In this document: in pieces, positions 26,757-34,686 of the stretch
How positions within the stretch are numbered: the stretch's first letter is position 1
Layout of the letters: every line of letters starts with the position of its first letter
Assembly: GCF_900142365.1 (NCBI RefSeq)
Contig: NZ_FRAP01000007.1
Span: 124,001-188,000, forward strand
DNA: 64,000 nucleotides
Reading direction: 5' to 3'
From: Pseudonocardia thermophila
GTDB lineage: Bacteria; Actinomycetota; Actinomycetes; Mycobacteriales; Pseudonocardiaceae
The notes under the pieces: generated by a model
What the model was told of the DNA's origin: nothing
The model's input: only the letters and a program-made list of their open reading frames with translations
Databases searched by the model: none
Position numbers and translations under genes: made by a program

Positions 26757-27256
26757 CACCGCTGCTCCGGGCGATCACTGTCCGACGTCACGCCGCCGGG
26801 TTCGCCGGCGAGTCTTCCCGCGGTCGCCGGCTGACGCCGATCTCCTTGACGTGCTCGTGCAGTGCGCGCCGCGGGTGCGGGTGACCGGTACGGGTGCGCG
26901 CCAGAGATTCTTGCCCGCGTGGTCGAGGGCGGCGGCGCAGGCGACGGGGCGGGGGCGGGTTGCTGGAAAGTGGCTGTGCTGCCGCCACCGGCGGGAAGTG
27001 GATCTCCTGGGAGAGCGCCGGCACCCGCACCAGTGCGTGGCGAGCAGCACGCAGGAGGAGCTGAGCGGGGCGAAGAATCCGCCGTCGCTCGGCCCCCGGT
27101 AGAGCCACGCCGGCGGGGGATGCGAGCATGCTCTCCGCTTGCATCCCCCGCCGCCGGCGTGGCATCGACGCAACGGCCGGGCGGCCGACCCCCGCCCCAC
27201 CGAGGGCGGTCCGGGTCGCAACGCCCCTGGTGGAGTCCGGGGCAACGCCCCTGAGC
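26757..27256. other. 500-base gene-free stretch
   Basis: I find no convincing gene here. Open frames on both strands are Arg/Pro/Gly-rich and lack ribosome sites or family resemblance. The stretch holds a long imperfect hairpin at 27104-27163 and a 24-base-period direct repeat with GCAACGCCCCTG at 27218-27229 and 27242-27253. It separates the convergent GntR and DUF4383 genes. A decayed gene is possible but not demonstrable. Confidence 0.6.
27104..27163. repeat. long near-perfect hairpin, possible bidirectional terminator
   Basis: The 20-base arm 27104-27123 pairs with 27141-27163, which carries an extra GCC that would bulge. The 17-base loop contains the palindrome GAGCATGCTC. It lies between convergent transcripts, which fits a bidirectional terminator. 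Its length and bulge also resemble a short repetitive extragenic element; copies elsewhere would decide this. Confidence 0.5.
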
Positions 27257-27706
27257 TCAGTCGCGAACGGCGGCCGCGCGTCGCCCCCGCGTCAACGCGA
27301 TCCCCAGCCCCACCATCGCGACCCCGAGAACGAGGTGGAGCCAGTTGTCAGCGCTGTTGACCGGCACGAAGTTGGCGGGACCGCCGTGATCGATCACCAG
27401 CCCGTACAGCCACAGCACGAGGTAGACGACTCCACCCCAGATCAAGTAGTTCCGAGCTCCGCCGGCGGACCGCGCCATCACCACCCCCGCCACCCCGAAC
27501 AGCAGGTGAACGATGTTGTGCAGCACCGAAACGGCGAAGATCCCCAGCAGCAACGCTCCGGATCCGTGCCCGGCGAACGACAGCTGGTCGTAGTTGGCGG
27601 TGATCCCCGGAACGAACCCCAGGACACCGACGAGCAGGAAGACGATCCCGACGGCGCCGGCGGCGACCTGGACGGGGGTGCTGGAAGCAGAGCGGGTGGT
27701 GGTCAC
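27257..27706 (-). CDS. DUF4383 domain membrane protein
   Basis: This 149-residue protein has four hydrophobic segments (VAAGAVGIVFLLVGVLGFV, then around residues 50-75, 85-105 and 120-140) and matches the actinobacterial DUF4383 family, with HNIVHLLFGVAGVVMAR and DNWLHLVLGVAMVGLG as recognisable repeats. No function is known. A GGAGG site precedes ATG 27706. It follows the manganese catalase gene in the same direction by 70 bases and is often found near stress genes. Confidence 0.85.
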   Translation of the reverse strand: MTTTRSASSTPVQVAAGAVGIVFLLVGVLGFVPGITANYDQLSFAGHGSGALLLGIFAVSVLHNIVHLLFGVAGVVMARSAGGARNYLIWGGVVYLVLWLYGLVIDHGGPANFVPVNSADNWLHLVLGVAMVGLGIALTRGRRAAAVRD

Positions 27707-27776
27707 GGGTTCCTCCGATGAGCCGAGGTGGGTCGATGTGTCAGTCCCCGGATCGCGCCGGGATGAACCATGCCCG

Positions 27777-28658
27777 TCATTCCTTGTTCAACGCGTCCTG
27801 CGCGGCCCCTGCTGCCTTCTCGACGACGTTGGGCAACTCCGTCGTCCCGTAGAACCGGCTGTCGGGGTGGGTGGGTGGCGGCATCGGCGCCGACGTGGTC
27901 GGCCCGTCGTGGTACGTGAACTCGCCCTTCCCGTCCGGTGCCGGCCCCTTGGCCCACCGCCCCTCGGCGGCCGCCGCCCCGTCGGAGAAGTTCAGGTACT
28001 GGTACGAGACGTCGGTGTACTCCTTGGACTGCGGGAAGTTGCTCGGCACCGGCAGCGTCTCCGCGCCCTCCTCCTGCAGCTCCGCCGCGGCCGCGAGCCA
28101 CATGTTCTGGTGCATGGTGTCCCGGGCCAGCAGGAACGACAGCAGTTCACGCACACCGTGGTCGTCGGTCATGTGGTAGAGCCGCGCGACCTGCACCCGG
28201 CCCTGCATCTCGGCGTTCGCGTTGGCCTGGAAGTCGGCGAGCAGGTTGCCGCTGGCGGTGATGTAGCTGCCCTGCCACGGGTTGCCGTTGCTGTCGACCG
28301 GGCGGGCGCCGGCGCCGGCGACGATGGCGTGCTGCACATCGGTGCCACCGATGACGGCGGCGACGGTGGGATCGTCCTGCACCGCGTCGGACGTGATGCC
28401 CAGCGGCGCCTTCTCCAGCAGCTGGGCGATCATCGTCGCGAGCATCTCGACGTGCCCGATCTCCTCGGCGCCGATGCCGAAGACGAGATCGCGGTACTTG
28501 CCGGGGGTGTGCATGTTCCAGCCCTGGAACATGTACTGCATCGCGACGCTGATCTCGCCGTACTGCCCACCGAGGACTTCCTGGAGCTTGCGGGCGTAGA
28601 CGGCATCGGGCTTGTCCGGGGTGGACGCGAACTGCAGTTCTTGCTTGTGCAGGAACAC
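27777..28658 (-). CDS. manganese catalase
   Basis: This 293-residue ferritin-like protein matches the dimanganese catalases. Ligand-bearing helices are visible: GEISVAMQYMFQGW near residue 32, GAEEIGHVEMLATMI near 62, NANAEMQGRVQVARLYHMTDD near 145 and RDTMHQNMWLAAAAEL near 180. It breaks down hydrogen peroxide in the cytoplasm. I chose GTG 28658, which gives the family start MFLHKQELQF and has AAGGAGA 8 bases upstream; an ATG at 28712 would add 18 untypical residues. It diverges from the Rho-N-like gene across a tandem-repeat region. Confidence 0.92.
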   Translation of the reverse strand: MFLHKQELQFASTPDKPDAVYARKLQEVLGGQYGEISVAMQYMFQGWNMHTPGKYRDLVFGIGAEEIGHVEMLATMIAQLLEKAPLGITSDAVQDDPTVAAVIGGTDVQHAIVAGAGARPVDSNGNPWQGSYITASGNLLADFQANANAEMQGRVQVARLYHMTDDHGVRELLSFLLARDTMHQNMWLAAAAELQEEGAETLPVPSNFPQSKEYTDVSYQYLNFSDGAAAAEGRWAKGPAPDGKGEFTYHDGPTTSAPMPPPTHPDSRFYGTTELPNVVEKAAGAAQDALNKE

Positions 28659-28730
28659 GGTCGGCTCTCCTTGGTCGGCTGGAGCGATGTGCGTTCCCGC
28701 GGCGCCGGGCACTAAACCGGCGCGCCCAGT

Positions 28731-28793
28731 AGTTCCGCACCGAGTTCCCGCACCGAGTTGCGTGCCGAGTTCCCGTGCCGGGTTTCCGTGCCC
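28731..28793. repeat. five degenerate 12-13 base tandem repeats in a divergent promoter
   Basis: Units AGTTCCGCACCG, AGTTCCCGCACCG, AGTTGCGTGCCG, AGTTCCCGTGCCG and GGTTTCCGTGCCC follow one another without gaps between the manganese catalase and Rho-N-like starts. The unit length is near one helical turn, so it could be a multi-site operator. It could equally be a simple expansion. Confidence 0.55.
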
Positions 28794-28816
28794 GCGCGAC
28801 CGGGCACCCGGCCCCC

Positions 28817-29074
28817 ATGCCGAACCCCAGCATCAAGGACGAGAAGACCTACGAGGAGCTGCGCGAGCAGGGTGCGTCGAAGGAGAAGGCCGCTCGGATC
28901 GCGAACGCCGCGGCCGGGCAGGGCCGCAAAGCGGTCGGCCGCCGCGGCGGCAAGTCCGGCAGCTACGACGACATGACGAAGCAGGAGCTGTACGACCGGG
29001 CGAAGAAGGTGGGGATCAAGGGCCGCTCGGACATGTCGAAGGACGAGCTGATCGACGCCCTCCGCAACCACTGA
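28817..29074 (+). CDS. small DUF7218 / Rho N-terminal domain-like protein
   Basis: This 85-residue basic protein starts with the DUF7218-type segment MPNPSIKDEKTYEELREQG and ends with a Rho-N/SAP-like helix pair (DDMTKQELYDRAKKVGIKGR, then MSKDELIDALRNH). Such proteins are thought to bind nucleic acid and are frequent near stress genes in actinomycetes. ATG 28817 is chosen because it gives this standard N-terminus. A clear ribosome site is lacking, so a leaderless or weakly translated message is possible. It is 8 bases upstream of the lipoprotein gene. Confidence 0.85.
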   Translation: MPNPSIKDEKTYEELREQGASKEKAARIANAAAGQGRKAVGRRGGKSGSYDDMTKQELYDRAKKVGIKGRSDMSKDELIDALRNH

Positions 29075-29081
29075 GCGCCCG

Positions 29082-29465
29082 ATGCGCGGGCGGGCGGTCG
29101 TGGGCGCGGCGTTCGCCGCGGTGGTCCTGGCCGCGTGCGGATCGGCCCGCGACGCCGAGGTGCGGACCGCCGCGACCGCGTTCGCCGCGGCGGTTGCGGA
29201 CGGGGACGGCGCCGCGGCCTGCGCGGCGCTGACGCCAGAGGCGCGTCGCGGGGTCCAGTCGTTCGGCCGTGACTGTGCGGCCACCATCGTGCAGCTCCCG
29301 CCCGCGGGCATCGTCGAGGCGGTGCAGGTGTGGGGCGACAGCGCCCAGGTGCGGTTCGCCGGCGACGTCGTGTTCCTGGCCGAGCTCGGCGACGAGTGGC
29401 GGGTGCGGGCCGCGGGCTGCCGGGCTCGCCCCGGCGCCCCCTACGAGTGCGCGGTGGAGGGCTGA
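29082..29465 (+). CDS. putative lipoprotein of unknown function
   Basis: This 127-residue protein has a lipoprotein signal (MRGRAVVGAAFAAVVLAACG) with Cys near residue 19, then a small domain with AAATAFAAAVADGDGAAACAAL, as in many secreted actinobacterial proteins with an NTF2-like or DUF4878-type fold. Two further Cys pairs could form disulfides. It lies 8 bases after the Rho-N-like gene and just before a tiny membrane protein gene. Its role is unknown; an envelope location is likely. Confidence 0.75.
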   Translation: MRGRAVVGAAFAAVVLAACGSARDAEVRTAATAFAAAVADGDGAAACAALTPEARRGVQSFGRDCAATIVQLPPAGIVEAVQVWGDSAQVRFAGDVVFLAELGDEWRVRAAGCRARPGAPYECAVEG

Positions 29466-29468
29466 GCC

Positions 29469-29552
29469 GTGCGCATCGCGTTCTGGGTGACCGTCCTGCT
29501 GGTCGCGTTCGGGCTGGGCTACCTGCTCGTCCTCGGCTTGCTGCAGAGGTGA
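29469..29552 (+). CDS. 27-residue single-pass membrane peptide
   Basis: GTG 29469 opens a 27-codon frame that encodes MRIAFWVTVLLVAFGLGYLL and then VLGLLQR, one complete hydrophobic helix with a positive end. GGAGGG lies 7-8 bases before the GTG. Its TGA overlaps the next GTG in a GTGA junction. Signal and spacing support translation, and it may assist the DUF6766 membrane protein that follows. It is easy to miss because of its length. Confidence 0.55.
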   Translation: MRIAFWVTVLLVAFGLGYLLVLGLLQR

Positions 29553-30259
29553 CGGGGGTGACAGGGGTGACCGAGCTGACGGGGGCGCGCGGCTTCCTGC
29601 GCGACAACGGCCTGTGGACCTGCTTCACGCTGCTGTTCCTCGCGACGCTCGCCGGCCAGTCGGTCGCCGGGCTGGCCGAGCAGAACCACCAGCAGATCGC
29701 CGACGGGCTCATACCGGTGTCGTGGGCGCAGTACGTGACCTCGTCGGACTTCGCCACCGACGTCGCGGAGAACTGGCAGTCGGAGTACCTGCAGTTCTTC
29801 CTCTACATCGTGGTGACGGTGTGGCTGGTGCAGCGCGGCTCCCCGGAGTCGAAGAAGGTCGGCGACGCCGGCCTGGAGTCGGCGCGCGCGCAGCGGATCG
29901 GCCGGTTCGCCGGCCCCGATTCACCACGGCCCGCCCGTTCTTCCGGAGGTCTGCTGCGGCTGTACGCCAACTCGCTGGGGCTGGTCATGGGCGTGATCTT
30001 CGGTGCGTCTTGGCTCGCCCAGTCGATCGCGGGCCGCGCCGCGTACAACGACCAGCTGCTGCGCCAGCTTGAGGACCCGGTCAGCTGGTGGGGCTACGTC
30101 GGCTCGGCCGACTTCTGGAACCGCACCCTGCAGAACTGGCAGTCGGAGTTCCTGGCGGTCGCGTCGATGGTGGCGTTGTCGATCTACCTGCGTCAGCGCG
30201 GGTCGCCGGAGTCGAAACCGATGGGCACCGCGCACGGGGCCACCGGCATCGAGGGCTGA
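29549..30259 (+). CDS. DUF6766 family membrane protein with internal duplication
   Basis: This protein of about 236 residues is the DUF6766 family. Two halves repeat the same plan: a helix, then a loop with NWQSEYLQFF or NWQSEFLAVA, then a helix ending in RGSPESK. Four hydrophobic segments result. I chose GTG 29549 because it overlaps the upstream peptide's stop; GTG 29558 or 29567 are possible and would shorten the protein by 3 or 6 residues. Function is unknown. The family is widespread in soil bacteria beside stress and cell-envelope genes. Confidence 0.8.
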   Translation: MTGVTGVTELTGARGFLRDNGLWTCFTLLFLATLAGQSVAGLAEQNHQQIADGLIPVSWAQYVTSSDFATDVAENWQSEYLQFFLYIVVTVWLVQRGSPESKKVGDAGLESARAQRIGRFAGPDSPRPARSSGGLLRLYANSLGLVMGVIFGASWLAQSIAGRAAYNDQLLRQLEDPVSWWGYVGSADFWNRTLQNWQSEFLAVASMVALSIYLRQRGSPESKPMGTAHGATGIEG

Positions 30260-30274
30260 CCGTAGGCTCGCCGG

Positions 30275-31256
30275 ATGGAAACCCGGGAGGCGGCGCGGCT
30301 GGGCCGCGACGTGGGGACCGTCGGGCTCGGGTGCTGGCAGCTCGGCGGTGACTGGGGACGGGTCGACGACGCGGACGCGCTGGCCGTGCTGCACGCGGCG
30401 TTGACGCCGGTGTGACCTTCCTCGACACCGCCGACGTCCACGGCGACGGCCGCAGCGAGGTGCTGATCGGCCGGTTCCTGCGCGAGCGCGGCACGGCCGG
30501 GCTCACGGTCGCGACGAAGACGGGCCGGCGCGCCGAGCAGGTGCCGGAGAACTACTCGCGCGCGAACTTCCGGGCGTGGAACGACCGCTCCCGGGCCGAG
30601 CTCGGTGTCGACACGCTCGACCTGGTCCAGCTGCACTGCCCGCCCACCCCCGTCTACGACCGCGACGAGGTCTACGATGCGCTCGACGAGCTGGTGGCCG
30701 AGCAGCGGATCACCGCGTACGGGGTGAGCGTCGAGACGGCGGCGGAGGCGCTCACCGCGATCACGCGCCCCGGGGGTGGCGAGCGTGCAGACCATCCTGA
30801 ACGTGTTCCGGCAGAAGCCGCTGGAGCGGGTGCTGCCGGCCGCGGCCGAGGCGGGCGTGGCGATCATCGCGCGGGTCCCTCTCGCGTCCGGCCTGCTCTC
30901 CGGCCGCTGCACCGCGGACACCGCGTTCGCCCCCGACGACCACCGCAGCTTCAACCGGCACGGCGAGCGTTCGACGTCGGCGAGACCCTCGCCGGGTGCC
31001 GTTCGAGATCGGCCTGACCGCGGTCGAGCGGCTCGCCCCGCTCGTGCCCGGCGGCGTCACCACCGCCCAGTTCGCGCTGCGCCGGATCCTGGACCAGCCG
31101 CAGGTGACCGTGGTGATCCCAGGGGCGCGCAACCTCGGGCAGGCCGCCGCGAACGCCGCGGCCGCCGATCTCGCGCCGCTGGACCCGCAGACGCACGCCG
31201 CCGTCGCCGCCGTCTACGACGAGCTGATCCGAGAGCACGTGCACGTCCGCCGGTGA
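30275..31256 (+). pseudogene. aldo/keto reductase broken by about four single-base indels
   Basis: Joined across frames, the region gives a complete aldo/keto reductase: VGLGCWQLGGDWG, FLDTADVHGDGRSE, the catalytic Lys in ATKTGR, LVQLHCPP, FRQKPLERVLP and TVVIPGARN near the end. The frame breaks near 30402 (one base missing before GACGCCGGTGTG), near 30773 (one extra G in a G-run), near 30965 and near 30997 (one base missing each). With this many breaks it is either a decayed gene or a badly read stretch. Neighbouring genes are intact, which favours real decay, but some breaks lie in G-runs where read errors are common. Confidence 0.8.
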
Positions 31257-31259
31257 GGT

Positions 31260-32291
31260 TCACTCCCCGGGGTAGCGCACCCCCAGCTGCCGGCGCACCT
31301 CGTCCATGACCTCCATGATCCGCACACTGGTGTCGAGCGGCAGCAGCGGCGCCTCGGTCTCGCCCGCGGTCAGCAGCCGCGCCACCTCGGCCGCTTCGAA
31401 CCGCAGCCCCTCGTGCGCGGTGTCGGCGGTCCAGGAGAACGTGTCGAGCAGGTTCCCTGCGCGGTCGTACAGCGTGAGCGTGGTGGGGAAGTAGAACGTC
31501 CCGGCCACGTCGATGCGAGCCGCGGCGCCGCAGACCGCCGCCGCGCACGCCGACCGGGCGAGCATCGACGCGTGCAGGACCGCCTGTCCGCCGTCGGCGC
31601 CCGTGGCGACGACGGTCTCCTGGGCGTCGACGCCGCGATCGGTGAGCGCCCCCGTCGCCGTGACCGAGGTCAGCGGCCCCAGCACGAGATCGGCGAACGA
31701 GATCGGGTAGACGCCCAGGTCGAGCAGGGCGCCGCCGGCCAGCTCCGGTGCGGCCAGCCGCTGCGGCCCGTCCGGGTAGAGCGGTTGGCAGTGCTCGGCG
31801 AACACCGTCGTGACCGGGCCGAGCAGGCCGTCCTCGATCGCCCGCGCGATGACGTCGTAGTGCGGCAGGAAGCGGCTCCACATCGCCTCCACCAGCAGCA
31901 GGCCCTTCTCCCGGGCGAGCGCGACGAGATCGCGCGCCTCCTGCGCGTTGCGGGTGAACGCCTTCTCGACGAGCACCGGCTTGCCGGCCTCCAGCGCGAG
32001 CCGCGCGTGCTGGTGGTGCTCGGAGTGCGGGGACGCCACGTACACGACGTCCACGGTCGGATCGGCGACCAGGTCCTCGTACGAACCGTACGCCGTGGCG
32101 ATCCCGAACTCGTCGGCGAACGCGCTGGCCCGGTTCGCGTCGCGGGAGCCGACGGCGACGATCTCCTGACGGGTGCCGCGGCGCAGCGCTGCCCCGAACA
32201 TCCGGGCGATGCCGCCCGCGGCGAGGAGCCCCCAGCGGACGGGCGGCGCCGTCATCGGGTCCGGGGTGCGCGGGGTGGGCAGCACGGTCAT
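31260..32291 (-). CDS. Gfo/Idh/MocA family oxidoreductase
   Basis: This 343-residue NAD(P)-dependent dehydrogenase has WGLLAAGGIARMF near residue 20 as the dinucleotide site and LVEKAFTRNAQEA near residue 105 holding the conserved EK-P motif. The middle ALLDLGVYPISFADLVLG is typical of the C-terminal catalytic domain, close to dimeric dihydrodiol or trans-1,2-dihydrobenzene-diol dehydrogenases and sugar oxidoreductases. ATG 32291 has GAGGAGG 8 bases upstream; ATG 32255 is a shorter option. It lies 41 bases after the sulfatase gene in the same direction and may act on a sugar or polyol in that locus. Confidence 0.88.
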   Translation of the reverse strand: MTVLPTPRTPDPMTAPPVRWGLLAAGGIARMFGAALRRGTRQEIVAVGSRDANRASAFADEFGIATAYGSYEDLVADPTVDVVYVASPHSEHHQHARLALEAGKPVLVEKAFTRNAQEARDLVALAREKGLLLVEAMWSRFLPHYDVIARAIEDGLLGPVTTVFAEHCQPLYPDGPQRLAAPELAGGALLDLGVYPISFADLVLGPLTSVTATGALTDRGVDAQETVVATGADGGQAVLHASMLARSACAAAVCGAAARIDVAGTFYFPTTLTLYDRAGNLLDTFSWTADTAHEGLRFEAAEVARLLTAGETEAPLLPLDTSVRIMEVMDEVRRQLGVRYPGE

Positions 32292-32332
32292 GGCGGGCCT
32301 CCTCGTGGGTCGGGGAGATCTTGCCGCACCGC

Positions 32333-33928
32333 TCACCCGCGGAAGGCCGCGAGGAACCGGTCGCGGAAGTCCGCCATCGGCCACACCGGTGCCGCCGGGG
32401 ACGGCCGCAGCCCATCGGCCCAGCCCCACGGGGCGATCCGGTCGAGCACCGTCCGGTCCCGGGTGACGATCGAGATCGGCACGTCGCGGCCCACGCCGTC
32501 ACCGGTGACGGCCGGCGCCGGCTGGTGGTCGCCGAGCACCAGCAGCACCAGGTCGTCGTCACCGAGGTGCTCGACGTAGGAGACGAGGCTGGCCAGCGAG
32601 TACTCGATCGCGCCGCGGTAAGCCGCCCGCACCGCGGCGCCGCCCTGCCCCCAGATCGCCTCGGGATCGGCGGGAGCGGCGAGCGCGTCGAACACCTGCC
32701 CGTCGCCGAGCTCGGCCCAGTCGACGACGGGCGGGATCATCCGCCACGGCGCGTGGCTGGAGACGAGGTCGATCTCGGCCATCACCGGCGGCCCGTCGTG
32801 GGTGAGCCGGTGGAACGCGGACAGCGTGAACTGGTCGGGCACGCTGGCCCAGCCGCGGTCGGGGCCGCGGTAGCCGAGCCGGCCGAAGTCGAGCACCTCG
32901 GTGAAGCCGTAGAAGCCGGCCGCCGGCCACTCGGTCGTCGTGCCCGGCTGCACGGCGACGGTGCGCCACCCGGCTTCGGCGAACACCCGGGAGAGCGTGC
33001 GGCGCTCGCTGGCGACGAGCGCGTCGTAGCGGCCCTGGTCGCCGACCGGCAGGCCGGACAGGAACGTGGCGTGGGCGAGCCAGCTGCTCCCACCGGCTAC
33101 CGGGGAGGTCAGCCACGCGCTGCGGGCGCCGAACCCGGCCGCGGTCAGGCGGGCCGTGCCGTCGTCGAGCAGGGGGCCCACGTGCGGTGCGAACTCGGGA
33201 TCCTCGACGGCGCTGCGACCGTAGCTCTCCACGAACACGACCACGACGTCCTTCCCGCGGAGGGCGGCGACCAGCTCGGCCGCGGGCACGTCGCGCAGCG
33301 GGTCGGCCGTCAGCCGGGCGGCGAACTCGCGCTGGGCCTGCAGGCTGGCCGGGATCCCGACGGCGGTGTCGCGGGCCAGCGTCGCCGCGGATGCGGACGC
33401 GACCGGAACGCCCGGCACCAGCTGGACGCCGAGCACCGCGAGCGCGATCCAGACGGGGACCAGCACCGCGACCAGCCGTGCCGCCCCCGTCCGCCGGTGC
33501 GCGACGACGCGGGCGAGCCGCACCACCGCCGCGGCCAGACCGACCGGCAGCGCGATCGCGAGCAGGCCCGCCACCACCGCGGCGACGACCGCGACCGGGG
33601 TGCCGAGCGTGCCGGACAGGAAGCGCATCCCGTCGGCGAACAGCGGCGCGTCGACCACCGGATCGAACGGGCGGCCCAGTACCGCGTGGAAACCGATGTG
33701 CAGCAGGCCCAGCACGGTCAGCAGACCCAGCACCGCGCCGAGCGCGGCGGCGACGACCGGGCGGGTGCGGGCCGGCAGCACGAGCAGCAGCGCGGTCCCG
33801 GCCAGCGCCTCGACGGGGATGCGCAGGAACGCGGCCGGGGTGAGCGGCCCGTCGACCGGCAGCGCGAGTGCGACCAGCACGGCCACGGCGGCGACCGCCG
33901 CGGCGGCCCGCCGCACCCACCGGGTCAC
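32333..33928 (-). CDS. LTA-synthase-like membrane sulfatase / alkaline phosphatase superfamily protein
   Basis: This 531-residue protein starts with about five membrane helices over the first 200 residues and ends with an extracellular sulfatase-type catalytic domain. Metal and catalytic segments are VVVFVESYGRS near residue 230, GGSSWLAHATFLSG where the nucleophilic Ser/Thr is expected, DLVSSHAPW and LLVLGDHQP. The plan resembles LtaS and phosphoglycerol transferases. GTG 33928 overlaps the stop of the CDP-alcohol phosphatidyltransferase gene by GTGA, so both are made together. It may transfer or remove a phospho-head-group on a cell-surface lipid; the substrate is unknown. Confidence 0.85.
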   Translation of the reverse strand: MTRWVRRAAAAVAAVAVLVALALPVDGPLTPAAFLRIPVEALAGTALLLVLPARTRPVVAAALGAVLGLLTVLGLLHIGFHAVLGRPFDPVVDAPLFADGMRFLSGTLGTPVAVVAAVVAGLLAIALPVGLAAAVVRLARVVAHRRTGAARLVAVLVPVWIALAVLGVQLVPGVPVASASAATLARDTAVGIPASLQAQREFAARLTADPLRDVPAAELVAALRGKDVVVVFVESYGRSAVEDPEFAPHVGPLLDDGTARLTAAGFGARSAWLTSPVAGGSSWLAHATFLSGLPVGDQGRYDALVASERRTLSRVFAEAGWRTVAVQPGTTTEWPAAGFYGFTEVLDFGRLGYRGPDRGWASVPDQFTLSAFHRLTHDGPPVMAEIDLVSSHAPWRMIPPVVDWAELGDGQVFDALAAPADPEAIWGQGGAAVRAAYRGAIEYSLASLVSYVEHLGDDDLVLLVLGDHQPAPAVTGDGVGRDVPISIVTRDRTVLDRIAPWGWADGLRPSPAAPVWPMADFRDRFLAAFRG

Positions 33929-34641
33929 CGGATGGTCCGGGCCGCGGCCGCCCGCGCGCGTCGCAGCCGCTGCACGTGGTGAGCGAACGACCAGGTGAGG
34001 AGGGCCAGTGACCCGGCGACGAGCAGCGTCGCACCCGGCCGGGGGAGCACCCCGGACACGGCGACGACCAGTGCGATCCCCTGCAGCGCCGCGATCGCCT
34101 TCGTCACGAGCAGCGGCGGCAGCGACCCGGCCAGCCACGGCCGCACCCAGCTCGCGGCCACGTAGCCGTAGCGCATCAGGCCGATCGCGAGCACCCACGG
34201 ACCCAGGTCGTGGGCGGCCTGCACGCTCAGCACCATCAGCAGGGCCGCGTCCACCTCCATGTCGAAGCGGGCGCCCAGCGCGGTCGCCGTCCCGGTCCGC
34301 CGCGCCACCTGCCCGTCGACGGCATCGAGCAGCAACGCCACCCCGGCCAACCCGACCAGCGCCGGGACCGGGACGTGCCCGGTCATCAACCCGTCGGCGA
34401 CCAGCGCGGTCACCCCGCCGACCAGCACGGCGCGGGCGAGCGTGACCAACCCGGCCGGGCCGAGCGTCACCTCGCCGGCCCGGCGCGTCGCCGACGCCAG
34501 CAGCCACACCAGCCCCGCCGTGTACGCCAGGCCGGCCAGCCAGCCGACCGGTCCCGGCCGCAGCGCCGCGATCACCAGCACGGCGGCGCCGCCGGCCGCG
34601 GACAGCTGCCGCGCCACCGCCGCACCGCCTAGGCTCGCCAT
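33925..34641 (-). CDS. CDP-alcohol phosphatidyltransferase family protein
   Basis: This 238-residue membrane protein has an intact CDP-OH-P motif near residue 107: DG, QV, AR, eight residues, G, three residues, D, three residues, D. Around it are six hydrophobic stretches. Such enzymes move a phospho-alcohol from a CDP-activated donor to a second alcohol. ATG 34641 has GGGAGG 10 bases upstream, while GTG 34650 would lie 1 base from it. The gene is divergent from the dehydrogenase gene at 34687 with only 45 bases between starts. It is a core enzyme of the presumed envelope-lipid locus. Confidence 0.9.
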   Translation of the reverse strand: MASLGGAAVARQLSAAGGAAVLVIAALRPGPVGWLAGLAYTAGLVWLLASATRRAGEVTLGPAGLVTLARAVLVGGVTALVADGLMTGHVPVPALVGLAGVALLLDAVDGQVARRTGTATALGARFDMEVDAALLMVLSVQAAHDLGPWVLAIGLMRYGYVAASWVRPWLAGSLPPLLVTKAIAALQGIALVVAVSGVLPRPGATLLVAGSLALLTWSFAHHVQRLRRARAAAARTIR

Positions 34642-34686
34642 CGTCGTCACGCCTCCCACCACGGATCCAGGAGTCGAAAGGTTCAG

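Noticed and set aside
27104..27163. Riboswitch or structured RNA
   Set aside because: The structure is one long stem between convergent genes with no conserved core of a known riboswitch, so a terminator or repeat is simpler.
26775..27245. Possible protein-coding frame in the 500-base gap
   Set aside because: The translation is rich in Arg, Pro and Cys with no motif or ribosome site, and the hairpin and direct repeats cut through it.
29330..29548. Upstream extension of DUF6766
   Set aside because: It overlaps the lipoprotein and the membrane peptide in another frame and reads as Arg-rich filler.
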